Origin: JAENVU01 sp964639075
GTDB lineage: Bacteria; Actinomycetota; Acidimicrobiia; IMCC26256; JAENVU01
NCBI GenBank assembly: GCA_964639075.1
Contig: CAZXCB010000048.1
Location: 1 to 18,007 of the forward strand
Length of the DNA: 18,007 nt
Direction: 5' to 3'
Shown here: positions 1 through 6,277 of the stretch, in pieces
Position numbering within the stretch: position 1 is the first letter of the stretch
Layout of the letters: the number at the start of each line of letters is the position of its first letter
The notes under the pieces: model-generated
Database searches by the model: none
The model's input: only the letters and a program-made list of their open reading frames with translations
What the model was told of the DNA's origin: nothing
Program-made: the position numbers and the translations under genes

Positions 1-1297
1 GGACCGATCCAGGGCGGCTCGGTGCACCCGTACCTGCGCCGGCGCAACGGCGAGGAGGAGGTCACCTACCCGCACCCGATCCTGGAGCCGTGCCTGCGCA
101 AGACCCTCGGGGTGCCGCTGTTCCAGGAGCAGCTCATGCAGATGGCGATCGACGCCGCCGGGTTCAGCCCCGGCGAGGCCGACCAGCTGCGCCAGGCGAT
201 GGGGTCGAAGCGCTCGAAGGCGCGCATGGCCCGCATGCGCGACCGGCTGATGGAGGGCATGACCGAGCGCGGCATCACCGGTGGGACGGCCGAGGAGATC
301 GCGCACAAGCTCGAGGCGTTCGCGAGCTTCGGGTTCCCGGAGAGCCACTCGGTCTCGTTCGCGTACCTCGTCTACTCGAGCGCGTGGATCAAGCTCCACC
401 ACCCGGCCGAGTTCGTGTGCGCGCTGCTCAACGCGCAGCCGATGGGCTTCTACTCGCCNNNNNNNNNNCGGGGTGGAGGTGCTCGGTCCCTGCGTCGCCC
501 GGTCGCGGCGGGACTGCACGCTCGAGCCGCGCTCGGAGGCGGCTGGGCCGATCGGGTACCCGCAACCGGGGTGGCACGCGGAGCCGTCGATCCGGGCGAT
601 GCGCATCGGGCTCCGGTACGTGCGTGGCCTGAGCGGCGCGCTGCTCGACCGGATCGACGAGGAACGCGCACGGGAGTCGTTCCGCGACCTCGAGGACTTC
701 GCGCGCCGCACCGAGGCGCCGGTCGACTCCCTGGAGGCGCTCGCCACCGCCGGTGCGTTCGCGTGCTTCGACGTCGACCGGCGGACCGGGCTCTGGGCCG
801 CGGGCGCGCTGCGCGACGCGCGGCCCGAGCACCTGCCGCACACCGCGGTCGGGGTGGAGGCGCCGGCCCTGCCCGGGATGACCGACGTGGAGGAGACCGC
901 GGCCGACCTCTGGGCGACGGGGCTCTCGCCCGGACGCCACCCCACCGAGTTCGTGCGGGACGAGCTGACGGCGCGGGGGGTCATCACCTACGCCGAGCTG
1001 AAGCGGACCGAACCGCGATCGGTGGTGACCGTCGCCGGGGTCGTGACCCACCGCCAGCAGCCCGAGACCGCGAACGGCACCGTGTTCCTCAACCTCGAGG
1101 ACGAGACCGGGCTCACGAACGTGATCTGCCCCGGCGGGGTGTGGAAGCGCTACCGCAAGGTCGCCCGCACGTCGCCGGCGTTGTGCGTGCGCGGGGTGGT
1201 GGAGCGCCACCAGGGCGTGACCAACCTCCTCGCCCAGCGCATCGAGGCCCTGCCGCTGGGCCTCGCCGACGCCCTGCGCTCCCGGGACTTCCGGTGA
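1..1297 (+). CDS. dnaE2: Error-prone DNA polymerase DnaE2 (ImuC), 3' part, interrupted by an assembly gap
   Basis: This is the C-terminal part of a DnaE2-type alpha subunit, the translesion polymerase that works with ImuA' and ImuB in damage-induced mutagenesis. The 5' end is outside the window. Before the gap the protein reads in frame 1 and includes VPLFQEQLMQMAIDAAGF, the FGFPESHSVSFAYLVY segment and LLNAQPMGFYS, which are typical of bacterial DnaE and especially DnaE2. After the gap it continues in frame 2 with a helix-hairpin-helix-like stretch and a C-terminal OB fold (VVTVAGVVTHRQQPETANGT, then LNLEDETG) to the TGA at 1295-1297. The frame change coincides with the ten Ns at 459-468, so I read it as a gap artefact and not a pseudogene. 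DnaE2 proteins usually carry about ten more residues there. No imuA' or imuB is visible; they could lie upstream. The family is known; the intact frame is inferred. Confidence 0.9.
459..468. other. Assembly gap (10 N) inside dnaE2
   Basis: Ten Ns follow the codons for ...MGFYSP, and the protein resumes at GVEVLGP one frame later. Family members normally have roughly ten residues between these points, so about 30 bases are probably missing. A missing length that is a multiple of three would restore one continuous frame. Confidence 0.9.
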
Positions 1298-1311
1298 GGC
1301 GGGAACGACTG

Positions 1312-1341
1312 CTGGCAGCGCGACGGACGAACGGTGACAAT
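1312..1341 (+). promoter_or_regulatory. Possible leaderless promoter of the VOC gene
   Basis: CTGGCA at 1312-1317 (4 of 6 against TTGACA) and GACAAT at 1336-1341 (4 of 6 against TATAAT) are separated by 18 bp. The -10 ends six bases before the ATG at 1348, which would place transcription start at the start codon. This fits the absence of a Shine-Dalgarno sequence. The match is weak. Confidence 0.25.
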
Positions 1342-1347
1342 GCTGCG

Positions 1348-1755
1348 ATGGTCGAGCCGTTCCAGTTCCCCGACGTGGTCCCCTACCTCTATTACGAGGA
1401 CGCGACTGCGGCACTGGAGTTCCTGGTCGACGCATTCGGCTTTGCCGAGCATTCCGCCGTGCGCGACGACGCCGGGGTCGTGTGGAGCGCACAGCTCCGC
1501 ACCGGCTCGGGTCTCGTGATGATCGGGCCCGGCATGACGGAGTTCGGCACGAAGCCGATCGACGGACCGGGTCCGGCGACGAGCCGGACCCACGTGCTGA
1601 CCGACGACGTCGACCGGCACTGCGATCGTGCTCGGGCTGCGGGTGCGACGATCGAGATGGAGCCCGGGGAGCACGGACCGGTGCGCATCTACATCGCGTC
1701 CGATCCTGGCCATCATCAGTGGATCTTCGCCCAGCCGCTCGGAGCCGCCCTCTGA
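1348..1755 (+). CDS. VOC-fold (glyoxalase/bleomycin-resistance-like) protein
   Basis: This 135-residue protein has the layout of the vicinal-oxygen-chelate superfamily. It opens with PYLYYEDATAALEFLVDAFGF (an alpha helix after the first strand), continues with VWSAQLRTGSGLVMIGPG, has a linker, then a second half with HVLTDDVDRHCDRARAAGA and ends in IYIASDPGHHQWIFAQP. These are the two beta-alpha-beta-beta-beta halves expected of a single-domain VOC/PhnB-like protein. Superfamily members include glyoxalases, dioxygenases and metal-free binding or resistance proteins; the substrate cannot be told here. The ATG at 1348 lies 50 bp after dnaE2, without an obvious ribosome binding site. A GACAAT element six bases before the ATG could be a -10 of a leaderless transcript. 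The next gene (GNAT) follows after 34 bp on the same strand. Confidence 0.75.
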   Translation: MVEPFQFPDVVPYLYYEDATAALEFLVDAFGFAEHSAVRDDAGVVWSAQLRTGSGLVMIGPGMTEFGTKPIDGPGPATSRTHVLTDDVDRHCDRARAAGATIEMEPGEHGPVRIYIASDPGHHQWIFAQPLGAAL

Positions 1756-1789
1756 CGCGCCGGACGCTGCGCTCTGCGAGCATGCGTCC

Positions 1790-2293
1790 GTGGAGATCCG
1801 TCTGCGCACCGACGCCGATCTGGCGAAGTGCGAGCAGCTCGCGGTCGCCGTGCATGCGAGCGACGGCTACCCACCCCGCTACGAGGACGACCTCGCCGCG
1901 CTGTTCACCGCGGTCCCGGCGATCGCCGCATGGGTCGCGGTCGACGGCGATGCCATCGTCGGGCACGTCGCCCTCAACGATCGGACGACGTCCGCAGCGA
2001 TGGCGCTCGCCACCGCGGCGACGGGCCTGACGACGTCCGAGCTCGTGGTCCTCGCCCGCCTCCTCGTCGCGCCGACCGCGCAGCGCCTCGGCATCGGTGG
2101 GTCGCTCGTCGCCGTCGCGGTCGCGGACGCGCACGTACGAGGGCGCCGGCCGCTGCTCGACGTCGCCACGCAGCTCGCACCCGCGATCCGGCTGTACGAG
2201 CGGCTGGGGTGGGTCCGCCTCGGCACCGTCACGGCGACGTTCAGGGGCGCCGAGCCCCTCGACGAGCACGTCTACCTCGGCCCCGAGGCCTGA
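1790..2293 (+). CDS. GNAT-family N-acetyltransferase
   Basis: This 167-residue protein begins VEIRLRTDADLAKCEQLAVAV, the usual first strand and helix of a GNAT fold. The acetyl-CoA binding segment is visible as LVVLARLLVAPTAQRLGIGG (the R/Q-x-x-G-x-G/A motif is QRLGIGG), followed by the C-terminal APAIRLYERLGWVRLG typical of GNAT motif B. The GTG at 1790 is chosen because the conserved fold begins immediately after it; longer readings upstream overlap the VOC gene and have no family resemblance. It probably acetylates a small amine or an amino group, but the substrate is not readable. It follows the VOC gene by 34 bp and may be cotranscribed, and it converges with a second GNAT gene on the other strand. 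Confidence 0.8.
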   Translation: MEIRLRTDADLAKCEQLAVAVHASDGYPPRYEDDLAALFTAVPAIAAWVAVDGDAIVGHVALNDRTTSAAMALATAATGLTTSELVVLARLLVAPTAQRLGIGGSLVAVAVADAHVRGRRPLLDVATQLAPAIRLYERLGWVRLGTVTATFRGAEPLDEHVYLGPEA

Positions 2294-2315
2294 GAGCGTC
2301 GGTCGGACGACACTC
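2294..2315. terminator. Hairpin between the convergent GNAT genes
   Basis: The arms 2294-2301 and 2308-2315 pair in seven of eight positions (one C/A mismatch) around a six-base loop. The hairpin begins directly after the stop codon of the upstream gene and lies in the 29 bp between two convergent genes. There is no T tract, so function as a bidirectional terminator is inferred from position and structure. Confidence 0.4.
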
Positions 2316-2322
2316 GCTGCGA

Positions 2323-2814
2323 TCAGAGCTCGATCTCGTAGAGGACGTCCTCGATGGGTGGGTGGAAGTCCCCGTTGACGAGGCGCCGGCCGGGGACGAG
2401 CTTCCAGCCGCGGCGTTCGTACATCGCGCGGGCGCGGTCGTTGGCTTCCAACGTCCAGAGATGGAGGAGGGTGAGCCCACGCGCGCGTGCCTCGTCGAGA
2501 AGATGGTCGTGGAGTGCGGCACCGATGCCCGACCGCCACTTCGCCGGGGTGACGTAGAGGCGCGACAACAACCAGCCGGAGGGAACGTCGTCCTCGGCAT
2601 GGAGCGCGACGCACCCGACGACGTCGACGTCCTCGGCGACGTAGACGGCCGCGCGCGGATCGCCGAGCAGCGCCGCGTATGCCGGCGCGATCGAATCTGG
2701 TGTCGGCGCTTCGGCATCTCGCGGGAAGATGTGCGCGTACGCACGCAGCGCCGAGGTGCAGTGCACTTCCGCGATCGCGGCGATGTCATCGCCGCCGGCC
2801 TCCCGAATCCTCAC
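2323..2814 (-). CDS. GNAT-family N-acetyltransferase (second copy, opposite strand)
   Basis: The 163-residue protein starts VRIREAGGDDIAAIAEVHCTS, runs through VYVAEDVDVVGCVAL, and has the acetyl-CoA site LSRLYVTPAKWRSGIGAAL (R-S-G-I-G-A) and the C-terminal ANDRARAMYERRGWKLV. These are the classic GNAT motifs A and B. I chose the GTG at 2814, where the fold begins. In-frame starts further upstream (ATG at 2889, and 2913) would add residues without family resemblance and would reach towards the promoter of the divergent 13E12 gene; no start has a clear Shine-Dalgarno sequence. It is clearly different in sequence from the neighbouring GNAT and is not a recent duplicate. The N-terminal CTSALRAYAHIFP segment resembles ribosomal-protein or antibiotic acetyltransferase-like GNATs, but the substrate is unknown. 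Confidence 0.8.
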   Translation of the reverse strand: MRIREAGGDDIAAIAEVHCTSALRAYAHIFPRDAEAPTPDSIAPAYAALLGDPRAAVYVAEDVDVVGCVALHAEDDVPSGWLLSRLYVTPAKWRSGIGAALHDHLLDEARARGLTLLHLWTLEANDRARAMYERRGWKLVPGRRLVNGDFHPPIEDVLYEIEL

Positions 2815-2961
2815 GCTTCGTCCGCCGACGTGAGACGGCCGCGCGTCGGACAGCTCATCGATCGCGCGCGGTAGTGAGTTCTCACGCATGGACCAGGATG
2901 GTCGAAGGCTCAACCCATGCGGCGGATTCGCGGTCCGTGTCCGGATTCTTCGGGATTTCGG

Positions 2962-2990
2962 TGGACATACGAACGTACGTTCGATATACT
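2962..2990 (+). promoter_or_regulatory. Putative LexA-controlled promoter (-35, SOS box in spacer, -10) of the DUF222-HNH gene
   Basis: TGGACA at 2962-2967 matches the -35 consensus in 5 of 6 positions and TATACT at 2985-2990 matches the -10 in 5 of 6, separated by exactly 17 bp. The spacer holds CGAACGTACGTTCG (2970-2983), a perfect 14-bp palindrome that fits the actinobacterial LexA box TCGAAC-N4-GTTCGA, with only the first base of the 16-mer deviating. The -10 ends six bases before the ATG at 2997, so transcription probably starts at the ATG and the mRNA would be leaderless. LexA bound here would block RNA polymerase directly. Confidence 0.75.
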
Positions 2991-2996
2991 ACGAGC

Positions 2997-4220
2997 ATGT
3001 CGATTGGAGTGGGTCGCGGGAATCCGGACGGGTGGCGCGATCCGCTCGGGGTGCTGCGCGCCGCGGTCGACGGGGTGATCGGGCAGGACCCCGCCGAGCA
3101 GACCGTCGAGGAGCTGGGTGCGGATCTGGTCCGATTGCGCCGCCAGATCGACCGGCTCGAGGCCGGGTTCGCGCAGCGCACGTTGGCGGCGAACCGGCGG
3201 GGGGTGGGCCTCGAGGACGGGCACCAGTCGACGCCGGCATGGATCGCGTGGAAGGCCGGCATGTTCCGACCGGCGGTCGGGAAGGCCCTGCGCCACGCGG
3301 AGCTCGCCGAGCTGCTGCCGGAGACGGGCGCGGCGTGGCGGGACGGCACGATCACGTCGACGGCGGTGGAGCTGATCGCGAACGCGCGCGTCGCCGACTG
3401 CGACGAGGAGCTCAAGGGCGCGGAGGACGAGTTCCTCGAACGTGCGCGGCGCGGGGATCACAGGACCCTGCGAATCCTCACCCAGCACTTCGCGAAGTGT
3501 GCGCGGGCCGATGGTTCGAAGCCCGAGCCGCCGGACGGGTTCCGGTTGGTCGCGGTCGGCGACCGGCACGTGGTGCAGGGCGACTTCGGGTCGGCCGCAG
3601 CGGAGACGATCGCGCAGGCGATCAACATCTTCACCCGCCCACCGGCGCCCGACGACGGCTCGACCCTCGCGGTCCGCCAGGCGGAGGGCTTCGTCCGGAT
3701 GTGCGAGGTCGCCTGTGGCCGGGGTGCCGACGCCGAAGGATCGCGACCGATCGTCTCCTACCTCACGCAGGCGAGAACCGGATCCGACACCGTGCCGCCG
3801 CTCACGCTGGGCCTGTTCGCCGGCGTCGTCGACCCGCCCGAACGGGATCGGATCCTCTGCGATGCCACGATCGTGCCGATCGTCGCCGGCTCGGACGGTG
3901 AACCACTCAGCGTGGGACGGGCCACCAGCGTCTGGAACCGTGCCCAGCGGCGGGCGATGACCCATCGCAGCCCCTGTTGCCAGTGGCCCGGGTGTGAGGT
4001 CCCCGCCCCGTGGTGCGACGCCCACCACGTCGTGCACTGGGAATACGGCGGCCCGACCAGCCTCGCCAACGGCGTCCATCTCTGCCGGCGACACCACACG
4101 TTCGTGCACCGACATCGGGACTGGACGTTCACCTTCGACCATCAACGGTTCCGCGTGTTCCGGCCCGACGGCACCGAGGTCCACCCCGACGCGTGGGCCA
4201 CCATGGACTGCGCCGTCTGA
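2997..4220 (+). CDS. DUF222 / HNH endonuclease domain protein (13E12 repeat family)
   Basis: The 407-residue protein has an N-terminal alpha-helical DUF222 region (roughly residues 40-300, with LVRLRRQIDRLEAGFAQRT, then HQSTPAWIAWKAGM and HAELAELLPETGAAW) and a C-terminal HNH module near residues 325-370. The HNH module shows paired cysteines (CCQWPGC), DAHHVVHWEYGGPTSLANG and LCRRHHTFVH, so the catalytic His-Asn-His and zinc positions look intact. The family is multi-copy in actinobacteria and related to the M. tuberculosis 13E12 repeats; its cellular role is not established. Some mycobacterial members are known to be under LexA. The ATG at 2997 is chosen because of the adjoining promoter and because DUF222 begins just after it; the longer open frame upstream is not protein-like. 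The gene is full length and shows no frameshift. It converges with the kinase gene at 4282. Confidence 0.88.
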   Translation: MSIGVGRGNPDGWRDPLGVLRAAVDGVIGQDPAEQTVEELGADLVRLRRQIDRLEAGFAQRTLAANRRGVGLEDGHQSTPAWIAWKAGMFRPAVGKALRHAELAELLPETGAAWRDGTITSTAVELIANARVADCDEELKGAEDEFLERARRGDHRTLRILTQHFAKCARADGSKPEPPDGFRLVAVGDRHVVQGDFGSAAAETIAQAINIFTRPPAPDDGSTLAVRQAEGFVRMCEVACGRGADAEGSRPIVSYLTQARTGSDTVPPLTLGLFAGVVDPPERDRILCDATIVPIVAGSDGEPLSVGRATSVWNRAQRRAMTHRSPCCQWPGCEVPAPWCDAHHVVHWEYGGPTSLANGVHLCRRHHTFVHRHRDWTFTFDHQRFRVFRPDGTEVHPDAWATMDCAV

Positions 4221-4281
4221 CGAGAGCGCGCGTGGACCGGAGGATCGCAGTGATGCCGTGTCGTGGGCGCGCGACGCGCGA

Positions 4282-5010
4282 TCAGATCCGGAGCAGCACC
4301 GGTCGGGTCACGTCGGCGTGGTCGATCATGACGTCGGCCGTCGTGACCGGGTCGACCTCGGTGAGGTAGAGCTCCTCGCCCACCTCGTAGCGCGTGAGGT
4401 GGAGGCGNNNNNNNNNNCGGGCTTCCTCCTGGCCCTCCCGGTTCGCATCCCGGCCGATGCCACGCCGCCGTGACGTCGCGCGGTCGACGTCGAGCCAGAT
4501 GCGCAGGTCCCAGAGGTCGTCGTACTCGAGACGCATCGCGAACACACCGTCGACGACGAGCACCGCGTCGCGAGGGAGTGCCACGACGACGTCGCGGTGG
4601 TCGGCGCCGGTCAGCGGGTCGTGCGCGCACAGCACCACGCGCCCGTCGCCGTCCTCGGCCGCCGGCACGAGGAGCAGCTCGCGCGCGGAGGCGAAGTCGT
4701 GCGCGTTGCGGTAGTAGCCCTCGCCCGACTCCCGGTCGTACCCGTGCTCGCGTGCGTGGCGCCACGGGTGCTTGAAGTCGTCGAGTGACGCGCGAGCGGT
4801 CGACCGACCGCGCGACCGGACCGCAGTCGCGAGCTCGTCGGCGAACGTCGTCTTGCCCGCCCCGGTCCGCCCGTCGACCACCACGCGCAGGCGATGTGGG
4901 CCGAGTGCGACCACCGCGCGGGCGACCTGGTCGATCACCGCCGACCGGGCGGGCGAGGGTGTGGGGACGGGCGCGGGCTTCCAGGTCGAGACCGACTCGA
5001 ACGCGCTCAC
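4282..5010 (-). CDS. Uridine-kinase-like P-loop kinase (contains an assembly gap)
   Basis: This roughly 242-residue protein has a Walker A motif GRTGAGKT at about residues 47-54, preceded by the strand LRVVVDG. It continues with SLDDFKHPW and the YDRESGEGYYRNAHDF segment characteristic of uridine/pantothenate-kinase-type enzymes, then VVALPRDAVLVVDGVFAM (Walker B-like) and a lid-like arginine-rich RATSRRRGIGRD. The C-terminus, RYEVGEELYLTEVDP and ADVMIDHADVTRPVLL, is the usual ending of this family. The frame is maintained across ten Ns at 4408-4417. Such proteins phosphorylate uridine/cytidine or similar small alcohols; the substrate is inferred only from the family. The start is a GTG at 5010 with GGAG eight bases upstream. 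It lies 14 bp after the cupin gene and is probably cotranscribed with it. Confidence 0.82.
   Translation of the reverse strand: MSAFESVSTWKPAPVPTPSPARSAVIDQVARAVVALGPHRLRVVVDGRTGAGKTTFADELATAVRSRGRSTARASLDDFKHPWRHAREHGYDRESGEGYYRNAHDFASARELLLVPAAEDGDGRVVLCAHDPLTGADHRDVVVALPRDAVLVVDGVFAMRLEYDDLWDLRIWLDVDRATSRRRGIGRDANREGQEEAXXXXRLHLTRYEVGEELYLTEVDPVTTADVMIDHADVTRPVLLRI
4408..4417. other. Assembly gap (10 N) inside the uridine-kinase-like gene
   Basis: Ten Ns separate ...REGQEEA from RLHLTRYEVGEELYL on the minus strand. Both sides read in the same frame and join as expected for the family, so the missing length is probably ten bases or ten plus a multiple of three. No functional motif is lost. 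Confidence 0.9.
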
Positions 5011-5024
5011 GGCGGGAGCTCCGC

Positions 5025-5405
5025 TCAGTGGGTCGTGTAGTCGATCGCGCCCGCGCCCTTCACGCCGACGGCGAAGCAGAAGCAGTGGATCGGACCGTCG
5101 TCGGTCGGGCGGAGGCTGTGGATCACGTCGGGCGGGATGTACACGAGGTCACCGGGGGCGACCGCGCGCTCCTCGTCGCCGACGATCATCGTTCCGCGTC
5201 CGGTCATGACGAAGTAGAACTCGTGCGTCGGGTGCGAGTGCGGGAACACCTCGCCACCGACCGCGACCTCGAACTCGTTGGCGAGCTCGAGGTAGCCGCC
5301 GTCGGTGAGGTCGAACATCTCGCGCGGTCGGATGAGCCACCACACGGGCACCGTGCCGTTGTGCTCGACCTCGGGCGTGACGGTCTCGACGTTGCGGACG
5401 TCCAT
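5025..5405 (-). CDS. Small single-domain cupin protein
   Basis: The 126-residue protein is a single cupin barrel. Motif 1 is VGGEVFPHSHPTHEFYFVMTG with candidate metal ligands H56, H58 and E62 (H61 also nearby). Motif 2 is APGDLVYIPPDVIH with H96. This is the full three-His/one-Glu set, so metal binding is likely. Cupins of this size include dioxygenases, isomerases and sugar- or ligand-binding proteins; the substrate cannot be read. The C-terminal half HCFCFAVGV has two closely spaced cysteines. The ATG at 5405 has an excellent AGGAGG ribosome binding site at 5411-5416, five bases upstream. It sits 56 bp after the methyltransferase gene and 14 bp before the kinase gene, all on the minus strand. 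Confidence 0.85.
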   Translation of the reverse strand: MDVRNVETVTPEVEHNGTVPVWWLIRPREMFDLTDGGYLELANEFEVAVGGEVFPHSHPTHEFYFVMTGRGTMIVGDEERAVAPGDLVYIPPDVIHSLRPTDDGPIHCFCFAVGVKGAGAIDYTTH

Positions 5406-5461
5406 GGCGGCCTCCTCGACGGCCGCATCATGCCCGACCGTGACCGAGAGCGCGGGGGTCC

Positions 5462-6223
5462 TCAGTCCCGGCGCGCGACCACCTGGCGGTGGGTCCAGGT
5501 GAACAGCCCGCGGGTGTCCTCCGCCTCGCGCTCGGTGAGCCGGGCGAGCAGGCGCGCCCGATCGGCCTCCGTGAGCAGTCCCTGCGCGACGGCCTCGGCG
5601 CCCCAGGTCGCGAGGTTGCGGCAGAACATCGCCGCCGCCTGGCCCGCGGTGAGATCGAGGGTCAGGACGCGGTCGAGCTCGGTCGTGACCGTCGGCGGGA
5701 GCGCGGGGACGAGGCACGGTCCCGCGTACATCGACGCACCGGCCGACGCGACCCGGGCGCGCGTGAGGGTCTCGTAGGCGGCGAACACCGGGTCCGAGCT
5801 CGTGATCGACTCGGTCTCCTCGAGGACGAGCAGCCCGCCGGGCGCGAGCGCGTCCGCCCAGGTGCGGAGCGCGCCGGCGACTTCGGGCAGGTGGGCGAGG
5901 AGGAAGCGCGCGTAGACGAGTTCGAACGGCGCCCGGGGGAGAGGCCGGGTCACGTCGGCGACGAGGATCTCCGCGCCCGGTGCCGCCTCGCGCGCCGTGG
6001 CCGCGAACGCCTCCGAGGCCTCGACGCCCACGATCGCCGCGCCGGGGAATCGGGCGACGAGCCGTGCGGTGGTGGCGCCGGGTCCGCAACCGAGGTCGGC
6101 GACCGATCGCGGGGTGAGGTCGAGGTCGGCGAGGAGCGCGTCGGTCGTCGGTGCGAACACGCCGTCGAGCACGCGCAGCCGCTCGGCCGCGAGCTCGGTG
6201 TCGCCGAACGTGTACCCCGTCAC
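5462..6223 (-). CDS. SAM-dependent methyltransferase (class I)
   Basis: The 253-residue protein has the class I Rossmann methyltransferase motifs in order: motif I VADLGCGPGATTARL (residues about 41-55), the acidic residue after strand 2 in IVGVEASEAF, motif II-like AEILVADVTRPLP, FELVYARFLLAHLPE (motif III region) and ALAPGGLLVLEETE after it. The C-terminal third is helical and ends TRGLFTWTHRQVVARRD. This arrangement is found in UbiE/COQ5-like and other small-molecule methyltransferases; the acceptor is unknown. The start is the GTG at 6223, since the ORF opens with the usual N-terminal lid YTFGDTELAAERL. It is 54 bp downstream of the diguanylate cyclase and 56 bp upstream of the cupin gene; cotranscription is plausible but not proven. 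Confidence 0.85.
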   Translation of the reverse strand: MTGYTFGDTELAAERLRVLDGVFAPTTDALLADLDLTPRSVADLGCGPGATTARLVARFPGAAIVGVEASEAFAATAREAAPGAEILVADVTRPLPRAPFELVYARFLLAHLPEVAGALRTWADALAPGGLLVLEETESITSSDPVFAAYETLTRARVASAGASMYAGPCLVPALPPTVTTELDRVLTLDLTAGQAAAMFCRNLATWGAEAVAQGLLTEADRARLLARLTEREAEDTRGLFTWTHRQVVARRD

Positions 6224-6277
6224 GACCGGGAGTCTGGCGCGTGGGGAGAGGTCGGAGTCGAGGCGGAGGCTGTGAGG

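Noticed and set aside
428..2614. Long minus-strand open frame of over 700 codons
   Set aside because: It spans the N gap and runs antisense to dnaE2, the VOC gene and a GNAT gene. It is rich in Arg/Pro/Gly without any domain pattern, as expected of an antisense frame in GC-rich DNA.
4267..4279. GCGCG-CGA-CGCGC mini-hairpin before the kinase stop codon
   Set aside because: It is only five base pairs of alternating G and C with no T tract; such structures are common by chance at this base composition.
4216..4285. Long-range inverted arms (TCTGA/TCAGA plus CGCGCGT/ACGCGCG) between the convergent 13E12 and kinase genes
   Set aside because: The loop is about 40 bases and the arms are interrupted by a six-base bulge; simple CG alternation makes chance pairing likely. 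I do not call a terminator here.
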